64,000 bases of DNA from the NCBI RefSeq assembly GCF_020171925.1, contig NZ_JAIVAR010000010.1, positions 1 through 64,000 on the forward strand, read 5' to 3'. Position 1 is the stretch's first letter, and each line of letters opens with the position of its first letter. The DNA is from Rossellomorea aquimaris (GTDB lineage: Bacteria > Bacillota > Bacilli > Bacillales > Bacillaceae_B). Position numbers and translations under genes: made by a program. The notes under the pieces were generated by a model. It saw only the letters and a program-made list of their open reading frames with translations. It was not told the DNA's origin and made no database searches. Of this stretch, positions 46,763-57,708 are shown one piece after another.

Positions 46763-47188
46763 TTAGTCTTCGATGACGATACCCATGCTGCGCGCAGTTC
46801 CTTCTACCATGCGCATAGCTGATTCAACGCTAGCTGCATTTAAGTCAGGCATTTTTGTTTCAGCAATTTCACGTACTTTATCGCGTTTAAGTGTTGCCAC
46901 TTTTTTGCTGTTAGGTTCGCCTGAACCAGACTCGATACCAGCAGCTTTCTTAAGAAGAACAGCAGCAGGTGGAGTTTTTGTGATGAATGTAAATGAACGG
47001 TCTTCAAATACCGTAATTTCAACAGGAATGATTAAGCCAGCTTGATCTGCTGTACGAGCATTGAATTCCTTACAGAATCCCATGATGTTAACACCTGCTT
47101 GACCTAGTGCAGGACCAACTGGTGGAGCTGGGTTAGCTTTACCTGCAGGAATCTGCAATTTAACCATTTTGATAACTTTTTTAGCCAC
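46763..47188 (-). CDS. rplK: 50S ribosomal protein L11 (uL11)
   Basis: A 141-aa protein of the GTPase-associated centre, needed for the stringent response through RelA. GTG start at 47188 after GGAGGTG. It begins [25 protein letters not shown], with the conserved proline-rich helix near residues 20-26 where thiostrepton-resistance changes are known; these prolines are intact. C-terminal RNA-binding domain includes [11 protein letters not shown]. Confidence 0.98.
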   Translation of the reverse strand: MAKKVIKMVKLQIPAGKANPAPPVGPALGQAGVNIMGFCKEFNARTADQAGLIIPVEITVFEDRSFTFITKTPPAAVLLKKAAGIESGSGEPNSKKVATLKRDKVREIAETKMPDLNAASVESAMRMVEGTARSMGIVIED

Positions 47189-47324
47189 GAGACACACCTC
47201 CTTAAGTCCGTGATGTGGTTATTGGGCTTTTCACCCTCCCACTCAAATGTAAAAAATGTCTTTATCAACATAAAGAACGTTTATTAGTTTCAGTATCTCT
47301 TGTCGAGACGGACTGACTTATGAA

Positions 47325-47353
47325 ATAGTATCACTTTTTTTAAGTGATTTCAA
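47325..47353 (-). promoter_or_regulatory. Sigma-A promoter of rplK-rplA
   Basis: TTGAAA (47348-47353), 17 bases, TACTAT (47325-47330) on the minus strand; it gives a leader of about 130 bases before the rplK GTG. Confidence 0.8.
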
Positions 47354-47364
47354 GTTCTTTTCCA

Positions 47365-47898
47365 TTATAATTTATCAATTTGAGAGAAATCAAGCTCTAC
47401 CGGGGTATCTCTTCCGAACATATTTACATGGACTTTGACTTTCGCTTTGGCAGAATCGATCTCTTCGATCGTGCCTGTGAAGTTAGCAAACGGACCTTCG
47501 TTCACTTTCACGGTCTCGCCCAATTCGAAGTCCACTTCGATCTTCTTGTCCGACATACCCATTTGCTTAAGAAGATACGTCACTTCCTCAGGAAGAAGCG
47601 GCGTTGGCTTAGAACCCGAACCTGTCGAACCGACGAAGCCCGTCACTCCCGGTGTATTTCGCACTACATACCATGAGTCATCCGTCATGACGATCTCAAC
47701 GATTACGTAACCTGGGAATACTTTCTTCTTTACCACTTTCTTCTTACCGTTCTTTATATCTGTCTCTTCTTCTTCAGGAACGAGCACGCGGAAAATCTTG
47801 TCTTGCATCCCCATCGATTCAACACGCTTTTCAAGGTTTGCCTTTACCTTATTCTCATATCCTGAATAAGTATGGACCACATACCAATTCTTCTCCAT
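47365..47898 (-). CDS. nusG: Transcription elongation and antitermination factor NusG
   Basis: A 177-aa protein with an N-terminal NGN domain (MEKNWYVVHTYSGYENKVKANLEKR) that contacts the RNA polymerase clamp, and a C-terminal KOW domain (VNEGPFANFTGTIEEI, about residues 128-175). In B. subtilis NusG promotes sequence-specific pausing. It has its own promoter and a leader with a terminator-like hairpin 66 bases before the start, so its expression may be attenuated. Confidence 0.97.
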   Translation of the reverse strand: MEKNWYVVHTYSGYENKVKANLEKRVESMGMQDKIFRVLVPEEEETDIKNGKKKVVKKKVFPGYVIVEIVMTDDSWYVVRNTPGVTGFVGSTGSGSKPTPLLPEEVTYLLKQMGMSDKKIEVDFELGETVKVNEGPFANFTGTIEEIDSAKAKVKVHVNMFGRDTPVELDFSQIDKL

Positions 47899-47964
47899 TT
47901 GATAGGACTTAGCGTCCTTCCCTCCTCGCTATTTAAGAATTCCACTTCCTCTTTTTTCCCAAAT

Positions 47965-47991
47965 GAAAAAACCCGTAAAAGTGAACGGGCT
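47965..47991 (-). terminator. Intrinsic-terminator hairpin in the nusG leader
   Basis: GCCCGT (47985-47990) pairs with ACGGGT (47971-47976), with an 8-base loop, followed by TTTTTTCATTT on the minus strand. It lies between a good promoter and nusG, so transcripts from that promoter must pass it. It may instead close secE transcription only. Confidence 0.7.
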
Positions 47992-48018
47992 TAAAGGTCA
48001 TGTACTCTATTAATGTTC

Positions 48019-48027
48019 ATTATACCA
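48019..48027 (-). promoter_or_regulatory. Extended -10 promoter upstream of nusG
   Basis: The minus strand reads TGGTATAAT (TATAAT at 48019-48024). A weak -35 (TTGTAT) lies 19 bases upstream. The transcript would start near 48012, about 20 bases before the terminator-like hairpin. Confidence 0.65.
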
Positions 48028-48066
48028 TGCTTTGGCATGTTATATACAACTAATTCTATCTTTCTC

Positions 48067-48246
48067 TTACTTAGTGCCGATGATGAATCGCATCAATTCG
48101 GAAATACCCAGATCGATGACTGCAAAGAAAACTGCAACAAATATAACTGTCGTGATAACAGTGATCGTGTAGCGCGTTAACTCTTTACGTTTTGGCCAGC
48201 TGACCTTTCTCATCTCTGATGCAACATTGCGAAAGAAATTAACCAT
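48067..48246 (-). CDS. secE: Preprotein translocase subunit SecE
   Basis: A 59-aa subunit, MVNFFRNVASEMRKVSWPKR then one transmembrane helix (about residues 30-50). The amphipathic helix and the conserved KVSWPKRKELTRYT are the SecE signature. It clamps SecY. It lies between rpmG and nusG; too short to appear in most gene lists. Confidence 0.97.
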   Translation of the reverse strand: MVNFFRNVASEMRKVSWPKRKELTRYTITVITTVIFVAVFFAVIDLGISELMRFIIGTK

Positions 48247-48294
48247 CCTCTTGTAACCTCCAACTTAAATCAATACACAAGACTTATTACTCAA

Positions 48295-48438
48295 TTACTT
48301 CGTTTCTTTGTGTAGGGTGTGAGCATTGCATGTATTACAGAATTTCTTCAATTCCAGCCTCTCCGATTGATTGCGATTACCAGGGATACTGTAATTTCTC
48401 GAACCGCACACCGAACAAGCCAGTACTATTTTAGCCAT
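48295..48438 (-). CDS. rpmG: 50S ribosomal protein L33 (bL33)
   Basis: A 47-aa protein, [17 protein letters not shown] then [15 protein letters not shown]. The two CxxC pairs (CSVC and CNTC) make it a zinc-binding form. In B. subtilis the gene at this place is rpmGB, next to secE. It lies between sigH and secE. Confidence 0.95.
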   Translation of the reverse strand: MAKIVLACSVCGSRNYSIPGNRNQSERLELKKFCNTCNAHTLHKETK

Positions 48439-48510
48439 ATTATTCACCTGTACTGTATATAGTAAGTCCTATCAAAAATAACACGGTCACCAATTTGTGT
48501 CAATAAACAC

Positions 48511-49164
48511 TTACATCGTGATTTCCCGGACTTCAAGATACCTTTCAAGCTTCCGCTTCACCCTTTGTAAAGCGTTATCAATGGATTTGACATGGCGGTT
48601 CAATTCTTCCGATATCTCCTGATAGGATTGTCCATCCAGATAAAGTGCCAGGACTTTCCTCTCCAGGTCACTCAGCAGCTGGGCCATCTTATCTTCCATA
48701 TTATCAAATTCTTCCCGGTTGATGATCAGTTCTTCCGGGTCCATCACCTTCGCTCCCGAAATCACATCGAGGAGCGTCCTGTCAGATTCGTCATCATAAA
48801 TGGGCTTATCCAATGAAACATATGAATTGAGCGGTATATGCTTCTGTCTGGTCGCTGTCTTGATCGCCGTGATGATCTGCCTTGTGATGCAGAGCTCGGC
48901 AAATGCCTTAAAGGAGGTAAGCTTGTCCTCCTTGTAATCACGTATCGCTTTATAAAGACCAATCATGCCTTCTTGCACAATATCCTCTTTATCCGCCCCG
49001 ATCAAGAAATAAGAGCGCGCTTTCGCTCTCACAAAATTCCGATATTTCTTAATCAGGAAGTCCAGCGCTTCGCTGTTGCCAAGATGGACGGCTTCTATGA
49101 TTCCTTCATCATCCATGCCTTCGAATCGACTGATAAATGCATCCTTCTTGATGAAATTGCTCAC
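48511..49164 (-). CDS. sigH: RNA polymerase sigma-H factor
   Basis: A 217-aa sigma-70-family factor for the transition to sporulation and competence. Region 2 includes FLIKKYRNFVRAKARSYFLIG and the -10-recognition segment EDIVQEGMIGLYKAIRDYK; region 4 has YQEISEELNRHVKSIDNALQRVKRKL. I place the start at GTG 49164, seven bases after a GGGGGG site; an ATG at 49170 lies on top of that site and a TTG at 49182 precedes it. A sigma-A-type promoter is just upstream. Confidence 0.95.
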   Translation of the reverse strand: MSNFIKKDAFISRFEGMDDEGIIEAVHLGNSEALDFLIKKYRNFVRAKARSYFLIGADKEDIVQEGMIGLYKAIRDYKEDKLTSFKAFAELCITRQIITAIKTATRQKHIPLNSYVSLDKPIYDDESDRTLLDVISGAKVMDPEELIINREEFDNMEDKMAQLLSDLERKVLALYLDGQSYQEISEELNRHVKSIDNALQRVKRKLERYLEVREITM

Positions 49165-49198
49165 ACACATCCCCCCGCGCAAAACAATAGATAGAAAT

Positions 49199-49228
49199 AT
49201 TATACATTACAGAAAATTCAATCGTCAA
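49199..49228 (-). promoter_or_regulatory. Promoter of sigH
   Basis: TTGACG (49223-49228), 18 bases, TATAAT (49199-49204) on the minus strand. In B. subtilis spo0H is transcribed by sigma-A and repressed by AbrB; AbrB sites cannot be read here. Confidence 0.75.
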
Positions 49229-49232
49229 CCGT

Positions 49233-49742
49233 TCATCGTTCCCCACGGCGCCATTTTTCGAAAATTTCAGCAACTTCATCGGATAATTGAATCTTGGAAG
49301 AAGGCTTATTATCAGTGGATCTCCGCACTTTCTTCTCGATTTTTCTTTCGATCACATTTATTTCGGTAAGAAGCTCCCGCGCAGACTTACGGAGAGCCCC
49401 CTGACCGAAAATCGCCCACTGTTCGGTGAAATCGGATGTCGCGACATGGACCTGGGTTTTGATGTTGCTTAACTCGATGGCCAGCCTTTCGATCCGTTCA
49501 TCCGCTGTTTCGTTTTCCCGAGTGAATAATACTTCCACTTTATAATTATTGTACTTCCGCGCGATCCCCTGGACGTAGTAAGCATCAAAGACCACGATTA
49601 CCCGGTAGCCGGTATAGCCCTGATATTCGGCCATCTGCTCGACAAGCCGGTCGCGGGCCGCCGCCAAATCTTTCTTCTTTAACTCATTCAGTTCCGGCCA
49701 GGCACCTATGATGTTGTAGCCATCCACAAGGAGAATATCCAT
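49233..49742 (-). CDS. rae1: Ribosome-dependent mRNA endonuclease Rae1 (YacP)
   Basis: A 169-aa NYN/PIN-like nuclease. The N-terminal LLVDGYNIIGAWPEL carries the first catalytic aspartate, VIVVFDAYYVQG the second, and the AL.. HVATSDFTEQWAIFGQGAL segment the third site. In B. subtilis Rae1 cuts certain mRNAs in the ribosomal A site. It lies six bases after rlmB and upstream of sigH. Confidence 0.93.
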   Translation of the reverse strand: MDILLVDGYNIIGAWPELNELKKKDLAAARDRLVEQMAEYQGYTGYRVIVVFDAYYVQGIARKYNNYKVEVLFTRENETADERIERLAIELSNIKTQVHVATSDFTEQWAIFGQGALRKSARELLTEINVIERKIEKKVRRSTDNKPSSKIQLSDEVAEIFEKWRRGER

Positions 49743-49748
49743 TGCTCC

Positions 49749-50492
49749 CTATTCCCCCAGCGGGTGGCGATTCCGGTAAACCTCATACATTAAGATACTG
49801 GCCGCCACCGAAGCATTCAACGATGTGACATGACCCGTCATCGGAAGCTGAACGAGAAAATCACACTTATCCCGAAGGATCCTGCTCATTCCCTTTCCTT
49901 CACTGCCGATGATAAGACCGATCGGAAGTGTCCCATCTAGCTGACGGTAATCCTGCTTGCCTTTCGCATCAGTCCCGGCAACCCACACACCGCGGTCTTT
50001 GAGCTCGTCCACCGCTCGTGAAAGGTTCGTGACACGCGCGACCGGGATGTGCTCGATTGCCCCCGTCGAAGCCTTCGCTACGGTGGAAGTCAACCCTACT
50101 GCCCTTCTTTTCGGAATGATGATTCCATGAGCACCGGTCGCATCCGCTGTCCTCATGATCGATCCGAGGTTATGAGGATCCTCAAGCTCGTCCAGGATCA
50201 GGACGAACGGATCCTCGCCTTTCTGTGCCGCTTTGTCGAATATGTCATCGATTTCAGCATATTGATAAGCAGCGACCGAAGCGACGACACCTTGGTGATT
50301 TTCGGCAACCATCTGTTCAATTTTCTTCTTAGGTACATACTGGACCATGACATTCGAATCTTTCGCAAGACCGAGTATTTGCTGGATCGAGCCCTTCTGG
50401 GAACCTTCCGCGATCCAGATCTTATTGATTTCCCTGCCTGACTTCAACGCTTCAATGACAGGGTTCCTTCCTCCTATGAAATCTTTGCTCAT
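49749..50492 (-). CDS. rlmB: 23S rRNA (guanosine-2'-O)-methyltransferase RlmB
   Basis: A 247-aa SPOUT-class methyltransferase expected to modify G2251 of 23S rRNA. Motifs of the family are LDELEDPHNLGSIMRTADATGAH split here, GLTSTVAKASTGA, GLIIGSEGKGMSR and SLNASVAASILMYE. The N-terminal substrate-binding domain starts GGRNPVIEALKSGREI. It begins three bases after the mrnC stop. Confidence 0.95.
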   Translation of the reverse strand: MSKDFIGGRNPVIEALKSGREINKIWIAEGSQKGSIQQILGLAKDSNVMVQYVPKKKIEQMVAENHQGVVASVAAYQYAEIDDIFDKAAQKGEDPFVLILDELEDPHNLGSIMRTADATGAHGIIIPKRRAVGLTSTVAKASTGAIEHIPVARVTNLSRAVDELKDRGVWVAGTDAKGKQDYRQLDGTLPIGLIIGSEGKGMSRILRDKCDFLVQLPMTGHVTSLNASVAASILMYEVYRNRHPLGE

Positions 50493-50495
50493 GCT

Positions 50496-50909
50496 CTATT
50501 CCTCCTTCCCGTGACTGTCAAATATGATCGTTAATAATTCTTCCAGCCGCTCTGTCCTGTTCTGTAAAAATAAGTAGCCGATCAACGCTTCAAACGCCGT
50601 ACTGTGGTTATATGTCTGGACATCCGTATTCTTCGGGACACTTCCTGACTTGGCATTACGGCCACGCTTGACGATCGCGATTTCTTCTTCGGTCAATCGG
50701 TTGTCATCGAACAATTTCTTCAGCACAGCCGCCTGTGCCTTTGCCGATACATAATTCGTTGCCGCGCGGTGAAGTTGATTGGGCTTGATTTTCCCCTTGG
50801 TCAGAAGGAGCTGCCGTACATATGTTTCATAGACGGCATCCCCCATATACGCAAGGGCCAGTGCATTTATTTGCTTCGCATCGATTTTTTCATTGGTTTC
50901 GTAGATCAT
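50496..50909 (-). CDS. mrnC: Mini-ribonuclease III
   Basis: A 137-aa RNase III catalytic domain without a dsRNA-binding domain. The active-site aspartate is D24 in [13 protein letters not shown]. In B. subtilis Mini-III matures 23S rRNA. The ATG at 50909 overlaps the cysS stop (TGATG) and follows GAGGTT, so the pair is coupled; the frame is open to 50927 without a site. Confidence 0.94.
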   Translation of the reverse strand: MIYETNEKIDAKQINALALAYMGDAVYETYVRQLLLTKGKIKPNQLHRAATNYVSAKAQAAVLKKLFDDNRLTEEEIAIVKRGRNAKSGSVPKNTDVQTYNHSTAFEALIGYLFLQNRTERLEELLTIIFDSHGKEE

Positions 50910-52312
50910 CAGGAACCTCTTTTCCAACGGGTGCCCTGAGGTGTATCTTCCAAAATGATATTCATGTCCTTCAACGTGTCGCGAATCTCATCCGCCAGCT
51001 GGAAATTCCGGTCCTTTCTAGCCTGGATCCGCTTTTCAATCAACTCTTCGACTTCTTCATCAAGGAGCTCTTCTTCCTTTTTCAAGCTAAGGCCGAGCAC
51101 TTCGAAGAAATCTTCAAACTGATGGAGGAATGCATCGATGACTTCGACGGACGTATTCTTTTCCATCAAATAATAATTCGCTTGCTTCGATAGCTCAAAC
51201 AGGACCGAAATCCCGTTGGCTGTATTGAAATCATCATCCATTTCCGAGATGAACTGATCTTTCAGGCCACTTACCTTATCAAGCCATTCCTGATTATCCT
51301 CACTTAGGTTTGTGCTTGATTCTTTTCGGTGGTTCAGGTTCTCATAAGCGGTTTTGATCCGGTCTAGGGCGGTTCCGGCATTTTGCAGAAGCTCAAGGTT
51401 GTAGTTGATCGGATGACGGTAGTGAACCGACAACATGAAGAACCGGAGGACCTGGGGATCCTGTTCCTTGATGATGTCATGGACCAATACGAAATTCCCA
51501 AGTGATTTAGACATCTTCTCGTTATCGATATTGATGTACCCGTTATGCATCCAGTACTTGGCGAACGGCTTGCCGGTCAATGCCTCCGACTGGGCGATTT
51601 CATTTTCATGGTGAGGGAAGGCAAGATCCTGTCCTCCAGCATGGATATCGATGCTGTCACCCAGATAGCGCTTCGCCATGGCAGAGCACTCGATGTGCCA
51701 GCCCGGGCGTCCTTCTCCCCATGGGCTATCCCAGGAAATTTCGCCTTCCTTAGCCGCTTTCCAAAGAACGAAATCAAGGGCATCCTCTTTCTTATCACCC
51801 ACATCGATGCGGGCACCCGCTTTCAGTTCATCAATCGGCTGATGGGAGAGCTTGCCGTATCCATCGAATTTCCTTGTACGGTAATATACATCACCTTGGG
51901 ATTCATACGCAAATCCCTTCTTAACAAGTGCCGATATGAACTCGATGATGGTATCGATGTTCTCCGTGACCGTCGGGTGGATATCAGCCCTTTTGCACCC
52001 AAGTGCCCCTGTATCCTCAAAATACGCCTCAATGAAACGCTTGGCGATGGTCGGGACTTCTTCTCCCAATTCATTCGCCGCTTTGATCAGCTTATCGTCC
52101 ACATCTGTAAAATTGGATACATATTGCACATCATATCCCCTGTATTCCAAATAACGTCTTACCGTATCAAACACAATCGGTGGACGAGCGTTTCCGATAT
52201 GAATGTAATTGTATACGGTCGGACCGCACACATACATTTTCACCTTACCCTCTTCCAGGGGATGAAATTCCTCTTTCTTTCTCGTTAATGTATTGTATAA
52301 ACGAATCGTCAC
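50909..52312 (-). CDS. cysS: Cysteinyl-tRNA synthetase
   Basis: A 467-aa class I synthetase. HIGN is at 38-41, zinc ligands include C29 and further Cys/His in the insert (about residues 209-238), and KMSKS is near 266. It charges tRNA-Cys. The ATG overlaps the cysE stop by four bases, so cysE and cysS are coupled under the cysteine T-box. Confidence 0.98.
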   Translation of the reverse strand: MTIRLYNTLTRKKEEFHPLEEGKVKMYVCGPTVYNYIHIGNARPPIVFDTVRRYLEYRGYDVQYVSNFTDVDDKLIKAANELGEEVPTIAKRFIEAYFEDTGALGCKRADIHPTVTENIDTIIEFISALVKKGFAYESQGDVYYRTRKFDGYGKLSHQPIDELKAGARIDVGDKKEDALDFVLWKAAKEGEISWDSPWGEGRPGWHIECSAMAKRYLGDSIDIHAGGQDLAFPHHENEIAQSEALTGKPFAKYWMHNGYINIDNEKMSKSLGNFVLVHDIIKEQDPQVLRFFMLSVHYRHPINYNLELLQNAGTALDRIKTAYENLNHRKESSTNLSEDNQEWLDKVSGLKDQFISEMDDDFNTANGISVLFELSKQANYYLMEKNTSVEVIDAFLHQFEDFFEVLGLSLKKEEELLDEEVEELIEKRIQARKDRNFQLADEIRDTLKDMNIILEDTPQGTRWKRGS

Positions 52313-52959
52313 AATGATCGACTCCTTCCCTCATAATCTTTCAGCAATGATTTCAATTCATCAATCTCTTCCTGCATCTGTTTCATGCGATCATAAACCG
52401 GATCAGGCAAGTTACTGTGATTCAGGTCTTTCTGGACTTTCACACCGTCCCGTATGACAATCCTGCCCGGGATGCCGACAACGGTTGAATCCGGCGGGAC
52501 ATCCTTCAAGACGACGGATCCTGCGCCGACCTTTGAATTCTCTCCAACTTCGATGGATCCCAACACTTTCGCCCCGGTGGCAATCAGTGCATTATCGCGG
52601 ATCGTCGGATGGCGCTTCCCCTTCTCCTTACCGGTCCCTCCCAGGGTGACCCCCTGAAAGATCGTCACATTATCACCGATTTCGCACGTCTCCCCGATCA
52701 CGACACCCATTCCATGATCAATGAAGAAGCGGCGTCCGATCTTGGCACCTGGATGGATTTCAATCCCGGTGAAGAAGCGGCTGATCTGTGAGATGACGCG
52801 CGCCAGGAAAAAGAATTTCCGTTTGAATAACGCGTGGGCGATCCGGTGGGACCAGATGGCGTGAAGCCCCGAATAGGTGAGGATCACTTCGATATAACTC
52901 CTGGCAGCGGGATCCTGATCAAACACAATATCGATGTCCTCTTTGAACGTTTTAAACAT
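52309..52959 (-). CDS. cysE: Serine O-acetyltransferase
   Basis: A 216-aa left-handed beta-helix acetyltransferase that makes O-acetylserine for cysteine synthesis. The hexapeptide repeats ([21 protein letters not shown], then [15 protein letters not shown]) and the helical N-terminal domain (residues 1-70) are visible. It is the shorter Gram-positive form. It is directly downstream of a T-box with a Cys specifier. Confidence 0.96.
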   Translation of the reverse strand: MFKTFKEDIDIVFDQDPAARSYIEVILTYSGLHAIWSHRIAHALFKRKFFFLARVISQISRFFTGIEIHPGAKIGRRFFIDHGMGVVIGETCEIGDNVTIFQGVTLGGTGKEKGKRHPTIRDNALIATGAKVLGSIEVGENSKVGAGSVVLKDVPPDSTVVGIPGRIVIRDGVKVQKDLNHSNLPDPVYDRMKQMQEEIDELKSLLKDYEGRSRSL

Positions 52960-52994
52960 CGTCTCCCCCTCCTTCCTGAAATCTTTCCGAGAAA

Positions 52995-53253
52995 ATAAAA
53001 AGCGCCCCTGTCATATATGACAGAGACGCATAGGCAGCGCGGTTCCACTCTGATTGAGAAGGTTCTTCCTTCTCCACCTCGACCTGTTAACGGCAGGGAA
53101 ACCGCCATTACCTACTATGTTTCAGTAACGGGCTCTGAGGTGCATTTCAGAAAAGGAGAGGCCTGAACCACTTTCAGCCGGTGATGGTTCTCTCTTTTAA
53201 GCATCCTTTTCCTACTTCTCCTCATCAACGCGATGATTATGAATTAAATTGGT
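52995..53253 (-). ncRNA. T-box leader of cysE-cysS, cysteine specifier
   Basis: On the minus strand the T-box core GTGGAACCGCG (53038-53048) precedes a terminator (stem within 53001-53030, then TTTTTATTTT). Stem I contains the AGAGA and GGCTGAAAG elements, and the specifier loop reads GAAATGCACC with TGC at 53142-53144, the Cys codon. Uncharged tRNA-Cys should promote read-through into cysE and cysS. Confidence 0.93.
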
Positions 53254-53259
53254 ACTCTT

Positions 53260-53288
53260 ACTATATTACATTTAATCGAAAATGTTAA
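53260..53288 (-). promoter_or_regulatory. Sigma-A promoter of the T-box-cysE-cysS operon
   Basis: TTAACA (53283-53288), 17 bases, TATAGT (53260-53265) on the minus strand. The -35 overlaps the gltX stop codon, so the operon is separate from gltX transcription. Confidence 0.75.
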
Positions 53289-54742
53289 CCTAAAAGGCTT
53301 TGAAGGCGATGCTTTACTTTATCTTTCCCTAAAAGCTCAATCGCATTCGGCAATTCAGGCCCGTGCGTCTGACCAGTGACGGCCGCACGAATCGGCATGA
53401 ACAATTTCTTCCCTTTATGGCCGGTCGATTTCTGGACGGCTTTGATTGATTTTTTGATCTCCGCCGCTTCGTAGTTTTCAAGCGCATCGATCTCTTCAAG
53501 AAACGCCTGAAGGACTTCCGGAACCTCTTCTTCATCAAGCACGGCTTTTGCATCCGCGTCGTATTCAAGGTCCGTCTTGAAGAACATTTCAGAAAGCTCG
53601 ACAATCTCGGCACCATAGCTCATTTGCTCTTGATACAGTGCAATGACACCCTTCGCCCATTCACGCTTTTCATCCGTCATTGGCTCTTCAAGCTTTCCTG
53701 CCTTGATCAGATGAGGAAGGGAAAGTTCCACTACTTGATCAAGCTCCAGGTTCTTCATGTATTGATTGTTCATCCATGTCAGCTTCTGGTTGTCGAACAG
53801 CGCAGAAGAAGTGGATAAACGCTCAGGATCAAAGATTTCAATGAACTCTTCCCGAGAGAACAACTCTTCCTCTCCTTTAGGGGACCAGCCCAGTAGCGCA
53901 ATGAAATTAAATAACGCTTCCGGCAGGTAACCAAGGGCTTCGTATTGCTCAATGAATTGGATGATGCTCTCATCGCGCTTGCTCAGCTTTTTACGGCTTT
54001 CGTTCACGATCAACGTCATATGACCGTAAACAGGTGCTTCCCATCCAAGCGCTTCAAAAATCATCAGCTGCTTCGGTGTATTCGAAATATGGTCCTCCCC
54101 GCGCAGGACGTGAGTGATCTTCATCAAGTAATCATCCACCGCTACCGCGAAGTTATACGTAGGTGTTCCATCTTTCTTAGCGATGACAAAGTCACCGATT
54201 CCATCAGATTCGAACGAGACATCTTCTTTTACAATGTCATTGAACGAATACACTTTGCCTGCAGGTACCCTGAATCGAATGCTCGGCTGGCGGCCTTCAG
54301 CAGCAAGGCGCTCTTCGTCTTCTTTTGTCAGATTGCGGCATTTGCCGGAATAACGAGGCATCTGACCCGCTTCCGTCTGCGCTTCACGCTCGGCTTCAAG
54401 CTCTTCTTCGGTGCAGTAGCACTTGTAAGCTTGTCCGCTTTCAAGCAGTTCGTTCAAATACTGCTCATAAATATGGTTACGCTCGGATTGACGGTATGGT
54501 CCGTATTCACCCGGTTTGTCCACACTTTCATCCCAATCGATGCCAAGCCATTGAAGATACTTAAGCTGGCTTTCTTCGCCGCCTTCGATGTTTCTCTTCT
54601 TGTCAGTGTCTTCGATTCGAATGATGAACTTACCGTTTACACTGCGGGCAAATAAATAGTTGAATAGGGCTGTTCTTGCATTACCGATATGTAAATGTCC
54701 CGTTGGACTCGGGGCATAACGTACACGAACTTCATTTGTCAT
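53285..54742 (-). CDS. gltX: Glutamyl-tRNA synthetase
   Basis: A 485-aa class I synthetase. [15 protein letters not shown] carries HIGN (18-21) and KLSKRDE (about residue 250) is the second class I motif. In Bacillus it also charges tRNA-Gln, which is then amidated by GatCAB. Zinc-type cysteines CYCTEEE and CRNL are present near residue 108. It lies between ispF and cysE. Confidence 0.98.
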   Translation of the reverse strand: MTNEVRVRYAPSPTGHLHIGNARTALFNYLFARSVNGKFIIRIEDTDKKRNIEGGEESQLKYLQWLGIDWDESVDKPGEYGPYRQSERNHIYEQYLNELLESGQAYKCYCTEEELEAEREAQTEAGQMPRYSGKCRNLTKEDEERLAAEGRQPSIRFRVPAGKVYSFNDIVKEDVSFESDGIGDFVIAKKDGTPTYNFAVAVDDYLMKITHVLRGEDHISNTPKQLMIFEALGWEAPVYGHMTLIVNESRKKLSKRDESIIQFIEQYEALGYLPEALFNFIALLGWSPKGEEELFSREEFIEIFDPERLSTSSALFDNQKLTWMNNQYMKNLELDQVVELSLPHLIKAGKLEEPMTDEKREWAKGVIALYQEQMSYGAEIVELSEMFFKTDLEYDADAKAVLDEEEVPEVLQAFLEEIDALENYEAAEIKKSIKAVQKSTGHKGKKLFMPIRAAVTGQTHGPELPNAIELLGKDKVKHRLQSLLG

Positions 54743-54828
54743 GTTGGTTTCCTCCTTTAAGTACGAGCTATAAATCCTCTGCTTATTTTAACACCGTTGT
54801 GATAGGGAATAAAGCGGATTTTAAGTGG

Positions 54829-56014
<1,186 letters not shown>

Positions 56015-56129
56015 TTAGCTGTTTCGTTTGTCAATCTTTATTATAGCTTACCGTATTGGTGGAGTCAGGGCAAAGTTGATGGATTTCTACTTATGCATAC
56101 CTAATAAAGAGATTACCCGTCGAATGCCG

Positions 56130-56251
56130 CTATTGATTTCCGTGTAAGACTTCGCTTTCCGCGGGTAGCCCGTGAGCCTCCTCGGCTTCGCCTGCGGGGT
56201 CTCACATTGGCAACTTTTCCCGCAGGAGTCTTCGTCTTACACTCCAATCAA
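56130..56251. repeat. Composite intergenic repeat with inverted ends, copy 2
   Basis: 122 bp running from CTATTGATTTCCGTGTAAGAC to the reverse-complement-like GTCTTACACTCCAATCAA, with the modules CTTTCCGCGGG, CCTCCTCGGCTTCGCCTGC and TTCCCGCAGGAGTCTTCGTC between them. Relative to copy 1 at 15093-15336 it is inverted and keeps the central hairpin that copy 1 has lost. No gene is carried. The rest of the 359-base gap 56003-56361 holds only the yacL terminator. Confidence 0.78.
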
Positions 56252-56361
56252 CCGCTGGATAATCCCTTTACTAAAACAACATTCTTTATTTAGAAATGGT
56301 ACATGCACCTGCTTCAATAACAAAATAACCAAACCTTGAATTACCACCAGTGTATAAAATA

Positions 56362-56391
56362 AGCCAGCCTAAAAGATTCAGGCTGACTTGG
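56362..56391 (-). terminator. Terminator after yacL
   Basis: AGTCAGCCTGAA and TTAGGCTGGCT pair on the minus strand and are followed by TATTTTAT. It lies 13 bases beyond the yacL stop. Confidence 0.8.
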
Positions 56392-56403
56392 TTTTGTGGC
56401 TTT

Positions 56404-57495
56404 TTATAGTGCTTTTTCTAGTTGTTTAGGTTTGGCGAAGATCATACGGCCTGCGGATGTTTGCAGGACACTTGTGACGAGGACATCGATGTATTTGCCG
56501 ATGTAGTTGCGGCCTTCTTCGACGACGATCATCGTTCCGTCATCTAAGTACGCGATGCCTTGATTATGTTCTTTACCATCTTTGATCACTTGCACCTTTA
56601 ATTCTTCTCCAGGCAGAACGACTGGCTTGACTGCGTTCGCCAGGTCATTGATGTTTAACACTTGTACACTTTGAAGATCACAGACCTTATTCAGGTTGAA
56701 GTCATTGGTCACGACAATTCCATTCGTAAGCTTTGCAAGCTTCACAAGCTTTGAATCTACTTCCTGGATCTCTTCGAAGTCGCCTTCGTAAATCTGCACT
56801 TCGACCGGAAGTTCTTTCTGGATCCGGTTCAGGATATCCAGACCCCTTCGGCCTCGATTACGCTTCAATACATCCGAAGAATCGGCGATATGCTGAAGCT
56901 CCTCCAATACGAATTGTGGAATGACGACAATGCCTTCGAGGAATCCCGTCTGGCAAATATCAGCGATACGTCCATCAATGATGACGCTTGTGTCCAAGAT
57001 CTTTAACGTTTTGACCCCATTCTCTTCGGAGTCTTCTTCAGTACCCTTCTTCTTTCCTTTACCAGCCGCAGGGAAGAGGTTCATAAGTTCATCCCTCTTC
57101 TTGAAACCGACCTGAAAACCTAAGTAACCAAGAAGCAATGTTAATAGAATCGGTACAACGGTATTGACGATCGGAATTTCCATCTGGTTGAATGGGATAC
57201 CAAATAAATAGGCAACAAACAGACCGATGATCAGGCCTAAGCTACCAAATAATAAATCTGTTACAGGCGCCTTTACGAGACTATCTTCAAACCACTTAAC
57301 GAAATTGACCACGTAATCGACTGCCCAAAACGTAAGAATATAAAAGATAATGGCACCAAATATGGCAGTCATATAAGGATTGTTAATCAAAAGAATGTCG
57401 GATAAGTTTATGACGGTCAACAATTCCGGGAGCAAGAAGATCCCGAGCGTCCCGCCTACTATAAGGAAGCATGCTCTAACGATATTCTTTAACAT
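56404..57495 (-). CDS. yacL: Membrane PIN/TRAM domain protein YacL
   Basis: A 363-aa protein. Four hydrophobic helices (about residues 5-27, 43-62, 82-102, 108-130) are followed by a PIN nuclease-like domain ([15 protein letters not shown] near 167, and NDFNLNKV near 260) and a C-terminal TRAM domain. A metal-dependent RNase activity is suggested by the PIN acidic residues; the function in Bacillus is unknown. It lies downstream of disA and upstream of ispD, the usual order. Confidence 0.93.
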   Translation of the reverse strand: MLKNIVRACFLIVGGTLGIFLLPELLTVINLSDILLINNPYMTAIFGAIIFYILTFWAVDYVVNFVKWFEDSLVKAPVTDLLFGSLGLIIGLFVAYLFGIPFNQMEIPIVNTVVPILLTLLLGYLGFQVGFKKRDELMNLFPAAGKGKKKGTEEDSEENGVKTLKILDTSVIIDGRIADICQTGFLEGIVVIPQFVLEELQHIADSSDVLKRNRGRRGLDILNRIQKELPVEVQIYEGDFEEIQEVDSKLVKLAKLTNGIVVTNDFNLNKVCDLQSVQVLNINDLANAVKPVVLPGEELKVQVIKDGKEHNQGIAYLDDGTMIVVEEGRNYIGKYIDVLVTSVLQTSAGRMIFAKPKQLEKAL

Positions 57496-57708
57496 TCCCT
57501 CACCTCCTTCTACTCATTATAAACAATTTACTATTTTTAAAACGTCTTAATTCGGAAAACTTCATGAACTTATGAGACTGCATATATCAGTCCCCATATT
57601 TTAAAAGGCTCTTAAGAAAAAGGCTAACACGTCCGAATCGAACTGTCAATTTTTTGAAAAAGATTCCATTGTATCATAACAAGGTCTTTTTGACTAGTGT
57701 CCTATCTT

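Noticed and set aside
51545-52288. 247-codon open frame on the plus strand
   Set aside because: It lies entirely opposite cysS, has no ribosome site and its product looks like reversed cysS codon bias, not a protein family.
53945-54655. 236-codon open frame on the plus strand
   Set aside because: It is antisense to gltX, without a start signal or recognisable domain.
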